Assembly: GCF_012844305.1 (NCBI RefSeq)
Contig: NZ_JABANE010000016.1
Coordinates: 1 to 64,000 of the forward strand
DNA length: 64,000 bases
Origin: Flammeovirga aprica JL-4
GTDB lineage: Bacteria; Bacteroidota; Bacteroidia; Cytophagales; Flammeovirgaceae
Direction of reading: 5' to 3'
The notes below the pieces were generated by a model. The model was not told the origin of the DNA, did no database searches, and saw nothing but the letters and a program-made list of their open reading frames with translations. This document shows positions 29,101-38,100 of the stretch, piece by piece (the first letter of the stretch is position 1; each line of letters opens with the position of its first letter). A program made the translations under genes and the position numbers.

Positions 29101-29977
29101 CCTTATCTTAGACAACTGGACGTCTGATACTCGTATCAACGAATTAGTACGTTCGACTGTGAAGAACTACGTGAATGCTCGTAACGAAGTAACTGGTTAC
29201 TTCAAGCGTGATAGATTTACTCTAGAAGTAGGTGACGAATTACCAACAGGTATCGTGAAGCTTGCTAAAGTTTACATCGCTAAGCGTCGTAAATTGAAAG
29301 TAGGTGATAAGATGGCCGGTCGTCACGGTAACAAGGGTGTTGTTGCGAAGATCGTTCCTGAAGAGGATATGCCATTCTTAGAGGACGGTACTCCAATGGA
29401 CATCTGCTTGAACCCTCTAGGTGTACCTTCACGTATGAACATCGGTCAGATCTATGAAACTGTTCTAGGTTGGGCTGGTTTGAAAATGGGTAGAAAATAT
29501 GCAACTCCAATCTTTGATGGTGCTTCTGAAGAAGAAGTAGTAGCAGAATTGAAAGAAGCAGGTTTACCTGACTTTGGTCGTGCTCAATTATATGATGGTT
29601 TAACAGGTGATCCATTCCACCAAAGAGTTTCTGTTGGTGTGATGTACATGCTGAAACTAGGTCACTTAGTTGATGATAAGATGCACGCCCGTTCTATTGG
29701 ACCTTACTCGTTGATTACTCAACAGCCATTAGGTGGTAAGGCACAGTTTGGTGGTCAGCGTTTCGGTGAGATGGAAGTTTGGGCATTAGAGGCATTTGGT
29801 GCAGCTAATGTACTTCGTGAAATCTTAACTGTGAAGTCTGATGACGTTCAAGGACGTGCGAAAGCATACGAGGCAATTGTTAAAGGCGACAACATGCCGA
29901 ATCCAAACGTTCCAGAATCATTCAACGTATTGGTGCACGAACTTCGCGGTTTAGCACTAGAGATTACGCTACAGTAA
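26105..29977 (+). CDS. rpoB: RNA polymerase beta subunit
   Basis: A 1290-residue beta subunit. The start is a TTG codon, matching the ATFKN... N-terminus of Bacteroidota RpoB ([17 protein letters not shown] follows). The rifampicin region reads [20 protein letters not shown] and then [12 protein letters not shown], without classical resistance changes. The C-terminal [18 protein letters not shown] block and the [10 protein letters not shown] motif are intact. Strikingly, rpoC does not follow and the usual ribosomal proteins (rplKAJL) do not precede. Instead a thioredoxin-like gene lies upstream, and a terminator hairpin ends the transcript about 40 bases after the stop codon. The gene is therefore probably monocistronic. 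Confidence 0.98.
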   Translation: MATFKNGRKNFASAKRVLGYPDFLDVQFKSFHNFFQIDTPPELREDEGLYKVFMENFPITDSRENFNLEFIDYTIDPPKYTVDECVERGLTFSVPLKAKLKLSCSDEDNEDFETIEQDVFLGNIPYMTPRGSFVVNGAERVIVSQLHRSPGVFFAQSKHTNGTKLYSARVIPFKGSWIEFATDVNNVMYAYIDRKKKFPVTMLLRSIGYGSDKDILDLFELSEEIEVTKANLAQLENRTLAARVLKTWTEDFVDEDTGEVVSIDRNDVILERDHIISEEDLELIEDAGVNSVIVHRKDININDFRIIFDTLAKDNSNSEKEAVHQIYRQLRNTEAPDDQTARDIINNLFFSDKRYDLGEVGRYKLNRKLQSETGMEVRVLTKEDIVKIIKHLIHLINSKTVVDDIDHLSNRRIRTVGEQLYSQFGVGLARMARTIKERMNVRDNEDFKPVDLVNARTLSSVINSFFGTNQLSQFMDQTNPLAEVTHKRRISALGPGGLSRERAGFEVRDVHYTHYGRLCTIETPEGPNIGLISSLTVYAKVNSMGFIETPYRKVTDGVVDIEDNNVTYISAEEEDEKFIAQAKTDLDENNRFTEEFVKVRYEGDFPLKAPEDIQYMDVAPNQIVSIAASLIPFLEHDDANRALMGSNMQRQAVPLLKPEAPIVGTGLERNVAIDSRTVVLAEKDGVVDTVDANGIHMRYDLTEDEKLATFEDDVKSHNLVKFRRTNQDTCMNMRPIVKKGDRVKQGDVLSEGYSTENGELAIGKNLLVAFMPWQGYNFEDAIVISERVVRNDVYTSLHIVEHELEVRDTKRGEEELTSEIPNVGEDAVKNLDENGIIRVGSRVRPGDILIGKITPKGESDPTPEEKLLRAIFGDKAGDVKDASLKASPSLIGTVIDTRLFARPKKDKEMRAKAKKEVELLKKQYSRDLKGLENKMMSKLIELLDGMTCEGVFHKFGQEVMSKGVTFSDANIAENIFSGENPFRDDSSYAVPEEVNLIGDLILDNWTSDTRINELVRSTVKNYVNARNEVTGYFKRDRFTLEVGDELPTGIVKLAKVYIAKRRKLKVGDKMAGRHGNKGVVAKIVPEEDMPFLEDGTPMDICLNPLGVPSRMNIGQIYETVLGWAGLKMGRKYATPIFDGASEEEVVAELKEAGLPDFGRAQLYDGLTGDPFHQRVSVGVMYMLKLGHLVDDKMHARSIGPYSLITQQPLGGKAQFGGQRFGEMEVWALEAFGAANVLREILTVKSDDVQGRAKAYEAIVKGDNMPNPNVPESFNVLVHELRGLALEITLQ

Positions 29978-30017
29978 TTCTGGTCTCAACAAGACTAAAA
30001 AGCCAAAATGTATATAT

Positions 30018-30051
30018 AAAAACCTGTGGAGTTCTCTCCATGGGTTTTTTC
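30018..30051 (+). terminator. Terminator of rpoB
   Basis: AAACC..TGGAG pairs with CTCCA..GGTTT around TTCT, with one internal mismatch, and a run of six T follows. It sits about 40 bases past the rpoB stop codon. Confidence 0.85.
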
Positions 30052-30295
30052 ACATTTTAAGGGGATATGATTTTTGGTGGTTTTGTTGATAATTCTTCCT
30101 TTCAATTCATCAATTACTGCTCAAGTACACGATACTAGCTATTTCTTAATAATTAATGACAGGTAATTATTGAGAAATCATAAGATGATTTATTAAATTG
30201 CGTAGCATTTTTGATAAGAAAAATCGGTAAGTCATGAACTCTATTGCTGCACAAAGTGTAGAGTACATGGATATAATGATATAAAATAATTAAAT

Positions 30296-30739
30296 ATGAA
30301 TTTAAAAGATATTGCTTCAGTTGCTGGTAAACCTGGCTTATTTAAGATTGTAAAACCATCTCGTACGGGTGTGATCGTAGAATCTTTAGAGGTAAAGCCT
30401 AAGAAAACCATTGTGAATGCAAGTCAAAGAATCTCTATCTTGAAAGAGATTTCTATGTATGTGACGGGTGAGGCTGAAGAGTCAGTAGCATTAGAGGAAG
30501 TTTTCCAATCTATCAAATCTAAATTTGGTGTTGGTATCTTGACTGATGTAGACACAAAAAGCGAGGATGACCTAGAAGATTTCATCACTTCAGTGCTTCC
30601 TAACTGGGATCAGGATCGTATCTATACATCTGACATCAAAAAATTAGTGACATGGTACAACAAGCTTTCAGAGTTCTACCCTGAAGCTTTAGAAGATACA
30701 AAAGAAGAAGAAAAAGACGAAGAGGCATCTGCTGAATAG
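30296..30739 (+). CDS. DUF5606-type protein
   Basis: A 147-residue cytoplasmic protein of a small family (DUF5606) confined to Bacteroidota and of unknown role. The N-terminus has the typical MNLKDIASVAGKPGLFKI and KPSRTGVIVESL, with NASQRISILKEISMY following. The last 15 residues are acidic and low in complexity (KEEEKDEE). It follows rpoB but is separated from it by a terminator and a 300-base gap, so co-transcription is unlikely. A perfect hairpin ends the gene, overlapping the convergent receiver gene. Confidence 0.8.
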   Translation: MNLKDIASVAGKPGLFKIVKPSRTGVIVESLEVKPKKTIVNASQRISILKEISMYVTGEAEESVALEEVFQSIKSKFGVGILTDVDTKSEDDLEDFITSVLPNWDQDRIYTSDIKKLVTWYNKLSEFYPEALEDTKEEEKDEEASAE

Positions 30740-30756
30740 TCCCAAACTTTCTTGAG

Positions 30757-30790
30757 AAAAGGCTTGAAAATGAAAATTTTCAAGCCTTTT
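30757..30790. terminator. Bidirectional terminator between convergent genes
   Basis: AAAAGGCTTGAAAA (30757-30770) and TTTTCAAGCCTTTT (30777-30790) form a perfect 14-bp stem. Its T-runs serve both the DUF5606 gene and the minus-strand receiver gene. Confidence 0.9.
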
Positions 30791-31197
30791 TAGTAAGGAA
30801 AAAATTCTTCTAATACAGTTTGGAAACCATCTTTAGTAAGTGGTTTGGTCATAAACTTTTTAACTGTAGGGTGCTTCTCTCCTCTACTTTTATCATCTGG
30901 ATTTAAACTTGTTGTGAGCATTACAACAATGGTATTGTCTACAAGTTCAGAAGGCAAACTTTCAAACTCATCTAGGAATTCCCATCCATTCATTCTTGGC
31001 ATATTGATATCAAGAAAAATCAATAAAGGTCCGTCTTCACTTTGACTTTTCAAGAACTCAAGTCCTTGTTGCGCCAGCATTTTGATCTCAATTTTAGCAT
31101 CAGTAAGTTTTGATGATTTAATGATCATCTCATGAAGAAAGTTAACGGGTTCATCATCGTCAATCAATAGAATTTGGTTCAATTTTTCTCGGTTCAT
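30790..31197 (-). CDS. Single-domain response regulator (receiver only)
   Basis: A 135-residue CheY-like receiver without an output domain. Asp13-Asp15 of LLIDDDE and the phospho-acceptor Asp63 of FLDINMPRMNG are present, as are the Thr in MLTTSL and the Lys in FMTKPLTK. It overlaps the upstream histidine kinase gene by 4 bases (31194-31197), so they are translated together. With no DNA-binding domain it probably acts by protein contact or as a phosphate relay. It is convergent with the DUF5606 gene across a shared terminator. Confidence 0.9.
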   Translation of the reverse strand: MNREKLNQILLIDDDEPVNFLHEMIIKSSKLTDAKIEIKMLAQQGLEFLKSQSEDGPLLIFLDINMPRMNGWEFLDEFESLPSELVDNTIVVMLTTSLNPDDKSRGEKHPTVKKFMTKPLTKDGFQTVLEEFFPY

Positions 31198-32837
31198 TCT
31201 TTTTCTGTATTAATAGTAAAATAAAAAGTACTTCCCACCCCCACTTCGGATTCAACCCATATTTGACCATGGTGCAGGTTGATGATTTTTTGACAATGTG
31301 CTAAACCAATACCAGTTCCATCCTCTCCATTTTCACTTTTGGAAGAGAGTCGCTGGAAAATAATAAAGATCTTTTGCAGGAATTTTTCATCAATTCCCAC
31401 TCCATTGTCTTGGATACCAAACATCCATTCTCCATCTATAAGAGCGGATGATATTTTAATAAAAGGAGCTTCAGTTGATTTTCTGAATTTAATAGCATTA
31501 CTAATTAGATTTTGGAATAATAGTCTTAACTCAAGCGGATAGCCGTAGATAACTGGTAGATCAATGTATTCAATGATAGTATTTGTTTCATTAATGACAA
31601 CTTGCATATCATCTTGGACATCATGGAGAATATCATTGACGTTGACCGCTTTTAATTCTCTATTTTTTCCAAGTCTTGAATATTCAAGCAATCCATGAAT
31701 CAGCATTGACATTCTCTTTGATGCTTGACCAATATAGTAAATAAACTTCTGAGAATCTTTACTTAATTGTGATAGATCTTGCCCTTGTAGTAAATCAGAG
31801 AAACTTGAAATGGTTCTAAGTGGCTCCTGTAAGTCATGTGACGTGATAAAAGCAAACTGTTCAAGCTCTTTGTTTTTTCCTTTCAAGACTTTTTGAGCCT
31901 TCTCCATCTCTTCAATTCGTATATGGTCCAATTGATACATATACATATAATCCATTATGATCCCGATAAAAGGGATCACATAAGAAATGACCTTTAAGAA
32001 GTGTGCAATGTTAAAATGCTCATCAAATAGTCTGTCAGAACCAAATGCCATATGAATTTGAGTGGCAATTGCAGGAATCATACTCCATAATAAAGCTTCT
32101 ACAAATATGCTCGGGTCTTTCTTTTTAAGAGCAGGTATAAGCGTAGTAAACAATAAGATGAATAATACCAAAGCAATGATGTCAAAAGGTCTGCTTATCC
32201 AGAAATGAGGATAAGTGGTTCTTGGCAAGGAAGGAGCAACAGCACAATAATGAACGATTCCGTATGTAATAATCAAGACAATAAACCATATTACCCACAT
32301 AATATGGTTCTTTCTATATTTTAGAATTACTTCATTATAGTTGATGACAAGGGTAATACCAAACAATAAAATTGAAGCATTAAAAGTTCTTGATAATGCC
32401 CAAGTAAAAGGGATAAAATTATTATTATTGGCAATAGACTCAATAATTTTACTTGACGCTAGCGTATGAAATGCATCCATACATCCAGCAAAAAGCAAAG
32501 CTATGCCAATGATAGGGACAGTAGTGTTGCCTGTCATTTTATACTGAATAAAGCTTAACGCCGCAGTTGCTATTGCTATTGTAACTGCACTCCATTCTAA
32601 TATTAAATGCACAAAATACCCAATATACTCTTCAAATAGAAGAGCTCTTACACTTACATTATCCAATATGGAGTCTTCTATATGGCTAATAGATGGATTT
32701 CCAAAGTCGAAGAATGTGAGCTGCAGTATAAGTGGAGCAATACTTATTATTATAGTAGCCCAAATTATACTCTTAGGTAAATTAGCAATGTACTTGCTGG
32801 TTTCTTCTGTTTTTAACATGTAAATAAAGGGCCTCAA
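31194..32837 (-). CDS. Membrane histidine kinase with MASE3-like sensor
   Basis: A 547-residue kinase. The first 280 residues hold about eight membrane helices and the GCMDAFHTLASSK stretch resembles the MASE3 sensor domain. A short linker leads to a phytochrome-type dimerisation helix with the phospho-acceptor His near residue 333 (FITSHDLQEPLRTIS). The ATPase domain shows LLFQNLISNAIKFRK (N box), GVGIDEKFL (G1) and GTGIGLAHCQKI (G2). It partners the receiver gene it overlaps. The ATG at 32816 is an alternative start. What the membrane domain senses is unknown. Confidence 0.88.
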   Translation of the reverse strand: MRPFIYMLKTEETSKYIANLPKSIIWATIIISIAPLILQLTFFDFGNPSISHIEDSILDNVSVRALLFEEYIGYFVHLILEWSAVTIAIATAALSFIQYKMTGNTTVPIIGIALLFAGCMDAFHTLASSKIIESIANNNNFIPFTWALSRTFNASILLFGITLVINYNEVILKYRKNHIMWVIWFIVLIITYGIVHYCAVAPSLPRTTYPHFWISRPFDIIALVLFILLFTTLIPALKKKDPSIFVEALLWSMIPAIATQIHMAFGSDRLFDEHFNIAHFLKVISYVIPFIGIIMDYMYMYQLDHIRIEEMEKAQKVLKGKNKELEQFAFITSHDLQEPLRTISSFSDLLQGQDLSQLSKDSQKFIYYIGQASKRMSMLIHGLLEYSRLGKNRELKAVNVNDILHDVQDDMQVVINETNTIIEYIDLPVIYGYPLELRLLFQNLISNAIKFRKSTEAPFIKISSALIDGEWMFGIQDNGVGIDEKFLQKIFIIFQRLSSKSENGEDGTGIGLAHCQKIINLHHGQIWVESEVGVGSTFYFTINTEKE

Positions 32838-32960
32838 AAATTAGTATAAAAAGATACTCAATTTTAAAATGCGCTACTATTATCTACTTTCAATTTCTAT
32901 ATAATGTAAAATCAATTATTTATAAAGTACTTTTTATAGACAGAAATCATTACAAACAAA

Positions 32961-32994
32961 AATGCCGAAATGAATTGGTATTCACTTCGGCATT
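32961..32994 (-). terminator. Terminator of the PHP/PolX-like gene
   Basis: AATGCCGAAATGAAT (32961-32975) pairs with ATTCACTTCGGCATT (32980-32994) with one mismatch. On the minus strand TTTTTG follows. Confidence 0.85.
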
Positions 32995-32996
32995 GA

Positions 32997-33013
32997 GAGT
33001 ATGTTTGGAATAT
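32997..33013. repeat. Third GYATGTTTGGAATAT motif
   Basis: GAGTATGTTTGGAATAT matches 243-259 in 16 of 17 bases. No inverted partner is evident nearby, so only one arm may remain. Confidence 0.35.
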
Positions 33014-33027
33014 CTCTAATAGTGATA

Positions 33028-34710
33028 TTATTTTTTTCTTGATTTGAAATACTCTTCTATTTCTTCTCTATTCAATGCATTAAAAGTCATCTCTTTGGTT
33101 AAGCCTCCTTTCTGCCCGACCAATAAACCGTAATGCATATCAGCATATCCTTCAACGGCATGAGCATCTGGATTCAAGGATAATTTCACACCTTTTTCCA
33201 ATGCATAATGTACCCATCTCCAATCGAGATCCAAACGCCATGGACTAGAATTTATTTCAATAACAACACCGTGTTTCGCACAAGCATCAATGACAGCTTT
33301 ATGATCGATAGGATAGCCTTCTCTTCTTAATAAAAGTCTACCTGTTGGGTGACCAAGAATAGTAGTTGCAGGGTGTTGAATGGCTTTAATTAAACGTTCT
33401 GTTGCCTTTTCCTTTGTCATTGTCAAAGGTGAATGTATAGAGGAAACAACAAAATCAAAAGTCGCCAATACATCGTCATCATAATCCAGACTGCCATCAG
33501 AGAGGATATCAGATTCAATACCTTTGAAAATCTTAAAAGGAGCTAATTCCTTATTTAATTCATCAATTTCCTGATGCTGTTTTTCAATTCTTTCCACAGA
33601 AAGACCGTTGGCATAGAAAGCTGTTTTAGAGTGATCTGAAATTCCCAAGTACTCATACCCTTGTTCCTTCAAATAAACAGCCATTTCTCTCAATGTATTC
33701 TGCCCATCAGAGTAATCAGAGTGATTATGCAAAGATCCTTTTAGGTCGCTGTCCTGTACTAGTTCTGGAATTCCATTTTTTACAAAATCTTCATCAAAAA
33801 GACCTTCTCTCAAAGGTGCAGGGAAAAATGGAAGTCCCGCCTTTTCATAAATCTCTTCCACAGAAGTTACCTCTTCTTTTCTCAATACCTCTGCCAATGA
33901 CATGTTCCCTTCTTTTTGTAATTGAAGGTGCTGAACAGTAGCACTTTTTTGGAAAGATAGTTTGATAAACTCTTCAGGAGAAACAACAAAAATTTCTAAC
34001 AGACTTTCGTTTTCACCAATTGTACCTCTTAAAGTTAAAGGAATGCTTTTTTCAAGATCAATCGAAGCACCTTCGTATTCTTTAATGATTTCGACCAAAG
34101 AAGATGTACTTTCAGTGGCAATAGTAAATTGGAAAGTCTCTACTACTTCTCGATGCAATGACAATGCCCCAGCAGTTGCTACTTTAAGCTCTTTCTTTTG
34201 AAGAAAATCGATAAAATCATTCGCTACTACTTCTGCTTTTGCATAATGCATTCGCTTACGGTTTTCCTGCAAGAATAAAACTTGCTGAAGAATTTTAGCT
34301 TCTGTTTTAGCCGCAAAACCTTTTAAAGTCTGTACCTTATTCTCCTCACAAGCTACCTTCAGTTTTTCTAAAGAATCGATATCCAATTCTTTCCAAAGTG
34401 TAGCAATTTTCTTAGGACCAACACCACTCAATCCCATCATCTCAATGACTCCATCTGGTGTTTTTTCTTCCAATTCTTCCAGCTCCTTGAAAGTTCCTGT
34501 TTCAAAAAGCGTTAATAATTTTTCAGCCATTGTTTTAGATAAGCCCACTCCCACTAAACCTTCTTGATCTAAGGCAATAAGAGGGGTACCCGCATTTTCC
34601 ATGCTTTGAATCGCTGAACTGTAAGCTCTTGTTTTAAAAGGATTAGCACCGTGCAGTTCCATTAGTGAGGTAGTTAAACGGAACTTTTTGATTATATCTT
34701 TATTTGTCAT
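33028..34710 (-). CDS. PolX-type protein with degenerate polymerase and intact PHP domain
   Basis: A 560-residue protein with the domain order of bacterial family X DNA polymerases: helix-hairpin-helix region (about 10-130), polymerase-like palm (about 150-290) and PHP phosphoesterase domain (about 325-560). The PHP metal ligands are present: SLHNHSDYSDG, LGISDHSKT, GIESDI, SSIHSP, LGHPTGR and NPDAHA. In the palm, the expected AGSxRR and GDIDLL-like motifs read AGALSLHRE and QFTIAT, so the catalytic aspartates seem lost. It likely keeps a PHP nuclease or phosphatase role, not polymerisation. The gene is monocistronic. Confidence 0.8.
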   Translation of the reverse strand: MTNKDIIKKFRLTTSLMELHGANPFKTRAYSSAIQSMENAGTPLIALDQEGLVGVGLSKTMAEKLLTLFETGTFKELEELEEKTPDGVIEMMGLSGVGPKKIATLWKELDIDSLEKLKVACEENKVQTLKGFAAKTEAKILQQVLFLQENRKRMHYAKAEVVANDFIDFLQKKELKVATAGALSLHREVVETFQFTIATESTSSLVEIIKEYEGASIDLEKSIPLTLRGTIGENESLLEIFVVSPEEFIKLSFQKSATVQHLQLQKEGNMSLAEVLRKEEVTSVEEIYEKAGLPFFPAPLREGLFDEDFVKNGIPELVQDSDLKGSLHNHSDYSDGQNTLREMAVYLKEQGYEYLGISDHSKTAFYANGLSVERIEKQHQEIDELNKELAPFKIFKGIESDILSDGSLDYDDDVLATFDFVVSSIHSPLTMTKEKATERLIKAIQHPATTILGHPTGRLLLRREGYPIDHKAVIDACAKHGVVIEINSSPWRLDLDWRWVHYALEKGVKLSLNPDAHAVEGYADMHYGLLVGQKGGLTKEMTFNALNREEIEEYFKSRKK

Positions 34711-34874
34711 TGTCTGTATTGAAATTGAGGTTTAAAGTTAAGAAAAAGAGTGATTAATGAAGAATGATATAAACTTTAATTCGTCGATAAAAACCTCCAA
34801 TTGGTAGATTGTGCTTCTTTCAGAATAATCTCAAAACTACATTTGGATAACATTAATCTTAAAGATCAATCATC

Positions 34875-36170
34875 ATGAAAAAATCTATTTTTAAACTAAG
34901 CATACTAACAGGACTTTTGGCTTTTATGACTTTTAGTTTTACTTCTTGCTCTCAGGAAGATGAAATCATTGAAGACACGGAGGAAAATCCTGAAGCTCCT
35001 GGAAATAATCTGCCTGATATATCAGGATACCCGGTTGTGGGAACGAATCAAACTACCTTTTTTAATAATTCACAATCAACCACAACACAAGCGGAAGGAG
35101 ATAACTTTTTTGGTCAAAATGCGAACTACTTAGGTAATGAACCTTCCTATACAGATAATAACGATGGAACGGTAACAGATAATGTGACAGGCCTTATGTG
35201 GCAACAGAGTTTTGATCATGACGGAGACGGAACTATTGATGTGAATGATAAACTGACTTATAGTGAAATCCTTGCTTTGGTAGAAAACGGTTTCACTTAT
35301 GCAGGCTATTCTGATTGGAGGGTACCGACCATCAAAGAGATGTATTCATTGATTTTATACAGCGGAAAAGATATTGCTCCCGAAAGTACTTCAGGGACAG
35401 ATTTAACTCCTTTTATTGATAACAATACCTTTGAGTTTGCTTATGGAGATGTAAGTGCTGGTGAAAGGTTAATTGATATGCAATGTGCGACAACCAATGT
35501 CTATGTGAGTAAAGAAGTAGAAACGTTAGTATTTGGTGTCAACTTCGCTGATGGACGTATAAAAGGTTACGGTACTAGAAACCCACACGGAAGTGGTGAT
35601 AAGGCTTTCAATTATTTATTGGTAAGAGGAAATGCTACTTATGGTCAAAACGACTACACTGATAATGGAGATGGAACGGTAACGGATAAAGCGACAGGTT
35701 TGATGTGGTCTACGGCTGATAATGCGGAGGCAGTTTTATGGCAAGATGCATTGAAATATGCTGAAAACAATGAATTGGCTGGTCATACAGATTGGAGATT
35801 GCCGGATGCAAAAGAATTACAAAGTATTGTTGATTACGACCGTTCGCCAGCCACACATAATTCAGCTTCCATTGATCCTGTTTTTGAATGTACAAAGATC
35901 ATTAACGAAAGAGAGGAGGAAGATTTCCCTTGGTATTGGTCGAGTACAACGCATGAGTCGATGGCGAATCAAGGTGGAGGAAGTGCAGTTTATGTTGCTT
36001 TCGGTAGAAGTTTAGGAAATATGAACGGATGGATCGATATTCATGGAGCAGGTTCTCAAAGAAGTGACCCTAAAACAGGTGATCCGGCAGATTATGAAGA
36101 GGGTTTTGGTCCTCAGGGTGATGCTATCAGAATTTATAATTACGTTCGATTAGTAAGAACAGTAGAATAG
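34875..36170 (+). CDS. DUF1566 (Lcl C-terminal-like) lipoprotein
   Basis: A 431-residue lipoprotein with lipobox FTSC. Two copies of the DUF1566 (PF07603) module are visible: TDNNDGTVTDNVTGLMWQQ followed by DWRVPTIKEMYSLI, and TDNGDGTVTDKATGLMWST followed by DWRLPDAKELQSIV. The Asp/Asn/Gly-rich DNGDGT stretch probably binds calcium. The C-terminal part ends in the RLVRTV signature of the module. The family is involved in surface binding in a few bacteria; here the role is unknown. A LytS/LytTR two-component operon follows 69 bases later, behind a hairpin. Confidence 0.85.
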   Translation: MKKSIFKLSILTGLLAFMTFSFTSCSQEDEIIEDTEENPEAPGNNLPDISGYPVVGTNQTTFFNNSQSTTTQAEGDNFFGQNANYLGNEPSYTDNNDGTVTDNVTGLMWQQSFDHDGDGTIDVNDKLTYSEILALVENGFTYAGYSDWRVPTIKEMYSLILYSGKDIAPESTSGTDLTPFIDNNTFEFAYGDVSAGERLIDMQCATTNVYVSKEVETLVFGVNFADGRIKGYGTRNPHGSGDKAFNYLLVRGNATYGQNDYTDNGDGTVTDKATGLMWSTADNAEAVLWQDALKYAENNELAGHTDWRLPDAKELQSIVDYDRSPATHNSASIDPVFECTKIINEREEEDFPWYWSSTTHESMANQGGGSAVYVAFGRSLGNMNGWIDIHGAGSQRSDPKTGDPADYEEGFGPQGDAIRIYNYVRLVRTVE

Positions 36171-36182
36171 AGTGTTTTTTGA

Positions 36183-36209
36183 GGTAAGAGGTATTTTGTA
36201 CTTCTTACC
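36183..36209 (+). terminator. Terminator-like hairpin after the DUF1566 gene
   Basis: GGTAAGAGGTA and TACTTCTTACC form an 11-bp stem with one G-T pair and a 5-base loop. The following TTATTTCTC is only moderately T-rich, so read-through into the LytS gene is possible. Confidence 0.65.
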
Positions 36210-36239
36210 TTATTTCTCTTAAATATCTTTTTAAAGAAA

Positions 36240-37304
36240 ATGCAGAAGCAGGTCAATCAGGTTCCGTTTATTTTGACCACATTAGTTTGGTTACTTTTAT
36301 TCTCCATGCCTTTATTGTTTGGGGATTATGAGAACGGAATAAAGTGGAATCATATTCATAAAATTTGGGCAGAGTACGCAGTGTTGTTGATGGTTTATCT
36401 TGTCAATCACTTTTACTTTATGCCTAAATTCTTTTTCAAGGATAAAAAGGTCAAGTACTTTATTCTTGTAGGAATAAGTATCATCGCTTTATCGGTGGTG
36501 GTGTATTATATGCATACTTATTTTGAAAATCAACGCCTGCCAAGGATGAGACCTAGAGATCATTTTCCTCCTATGCATCCACCTCATCAAATGATTAGAC
36601 AGAAAGAATTTGTACCTCCTTATGCCAATTTTATTATTCTGAGTATTCTTCTGATTGGGTTTGATTCCAGTCTTTTATTTTTCAGTAAATGGACGAAATC
36701 AGAGCAAAATAAATTAAAGACGGAGAAGGAAAACATCGCTAACAAAATGGCTTTTCTGAAAACACAAATCAGCCCTCATTTCTTTATGAATACCTTAAAT
36801 AATATTCATGCATTAATAGATTTTGATAAGGAAAAAGCACAGGAAGCGATCATTAGTTTATCACAGATGATGGACTATATGCTTTATGATTCTCAATCGT
36901 CTAAAGGTTCTCTTTCTGAGGAAATTAATTTTATAAAAGGCTATATCGATTTGATGAAATTACGATTGATGGATGACTTCGATCTAAAAGTGGAAATTCC
37001 TGATGAATTACCTCAAGTGGAAGTCCCTCCTTTATTGACGATTTCATTAATTGAAAATGCATTCAAGTATGGTGTAAGTTATAATGAACCTGCTTTTATT
37101 CATTTAAAATATACTATTGAGAATAATCAATTGCATTTCTTTATTTCCAATAGAATACATCAGCATCAGAAGAAAAATAAAGGGTCAGGAATTGGCTTGG
37201 TGAATACAGAAAAAAGACTGGATCTGTTGTTTGGTGATGATTATTCTTTAGATATTAATCAGGAAGACGACATCTTTACTGTAAACCTAAAAATCCCGTT
37301 ATGA
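36240..37304 (+). CDS. LytS/YehU-family sensor histidine kinase
   Basis: A 354-residue membrane kinase. Four membrane helices occupy about residues 10-160, with a Pro/Met/His-rich loop (about 100-125). The His_kinase (PF06580) region carries the phospho-acceptor His180 in SPHFFMNTLNN and the ATPase G motifs GSGIGLVNTEKRL. It overlaps the following LytTR regulator by 4 bases (ATGA) and therefore forms a two-component pair. Such systems often control envelope or nutrient-uptake genes, but here no target is known; the DUF1566 lipoprotein upstream is a candidate. Confidence 0.9.
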   Translation: MQKQVNQVPFILTTLVWLLLFSMPLLFGDYENGIKWNHIHKIWAEYAVLLMVYLVNHFYFMPKFFFKDKKVKYFILVGISIIALSVVVYYMHTYFENQRLPRMRPRDHFPPMHPPHQMIRQKEFVPPYANFIILSILLIGFDSSLLFFSKWTKSEQNKLKTEKENIANKMAFLKTQISPHFFMNTLNNIHALIDFDKEKAQEAIISLSQMMDYMLYDSQSSKGSLSEEINFIKGYIDLMKLRLMDDFDLKVEIPDELPQVEVPPLLTISLIENAFKYGVSYNEPAFIHLKYTIENNQLHFFISNRIHQHQKKNKGSGIGLVNTEKRLDLLFGDDYSLDINQEDDIFTVNLKIPL

Positions 37305-38029
37305 TTAGATGTATTGCCATAGATGATGAACCTTTAGCATTAAAGCAAATCCAAAGTTATGTGGAGAAGATTCCTTCTTTTCAGTTGATAAAAACATTTA
37401 CAAGCGCCATCAATGCCATTCAATTTTTGAATGAAGAAGAGGTAGACTTGATGTTTGTGGACATTAATATGCCGGATCTTTCGGGGATGGAATTTGTGAA
37501 ATCACTAACGAATCCTCCTAAGGTGATTTTCACTACAGCTTATAGAGAATATGCGGTAGAAGGTTTTCAGGTAGATGCGGCAGATTATTTAGTGAAGCCT
37601 ATCTCTTTTCCTGTATTTTCAAAGTCGTTGGAAAAAACGAAATCGAGGTACTTTTCTGAAGCAAAACCTATTGAAGAAATAGAATCTACAGTAAAGAAAG
37701 AGAGCGATTTTCTGTTTATCAAAACGGATTATAAGATTGTCAGAATAAAGTTTGAGGAGATAAAATACATTGAGGGAATGAAGGATTATATCCGAATCCA
37801 TCTTGTGGAAGGTAAGCCTTTGATGATTTTATTTAGTTTGACGAAAGTGATGGATTTCCTTCCTTCAGAGAACTTTTTGAGAGTGCATCGCTCTTATATC
37901 GTGAATCTGAATGAGATTGTGAGCATTAGTAGAAATAGAATTTATTTTGATGGGGATGTGGTATTGCCTGTGAGTGATCAGTATAAGGAGAGTTTTCAGG
38001 AGTTTATTAATAAGCACTTTTTGAAGTAG
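37301..38029 (+). CDS. LytTR-family response regulator
   Basis: A 242-residue regulator with an N-terminal receiver and a C-terminal LytTR DNA-binding domain. The receiver has Asp8/Asp9 (AIDDEP) and phospho-acceptor Asp54 (MFVDINMP), and TTAYREYAVEGF and VKP at its end. The LytTR part includes FIKTDYKIVRIKFEEIKYIE and FLRVHRSYIVNLNEIV, the typical sheet. The start codon overlaps the LytS-type kinase gene. A REP-like repeat lies right behind the stop codon. Confidence 0.92.
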   Translation: MIRCIAIDDEPLALKQIQSYVEKIPSFQLIKTFTSAINAIQFLNEEEVDLMFVDINMPDLSGMEFVKSLTNPPKVIFTTAYREYAVEGFQVDAADYLVKPISFPVFSKSLEKTKSRYFSEAKPIEEIESTVKKESDFLFIKTDYKIVRIKFEEIKYIEGMKDYIRIHLVEGKPLMILFSLTKVMDFLPSENFLRVHRSYIVNLNEIVSISRNRIYFDGDVVLPVSDQYKESFQEFINKHFLK

Positions 38030-38050
38030 TGATTTCCTTGTGATTTTTAT

Positions 38051-38100
38051 AGACCTTCGGTCTTGTGGTTTTGCGGGTAGACACATAGGTCTACCCCTAC
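38051..38100. repeat. REP-like intergenic repeat overlapping the SDR gene end
   Basis: A 5-bp hairpin AGACCTTCGGTCT (38051-38063) is followed by GGGTAGAC-ACATAG-GTCTACCC (38075-38096, perfect 8-bp stem) and CCTACG. The arrangement resembles the short GGGTAGAC/GGGCGAAC palindromic repeats scattered in many Bacteroidota and cyanobacterial genomes. The base run CTA in this element is the stop codon of the minus-strand SDR gene. Confidence 0.6.
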
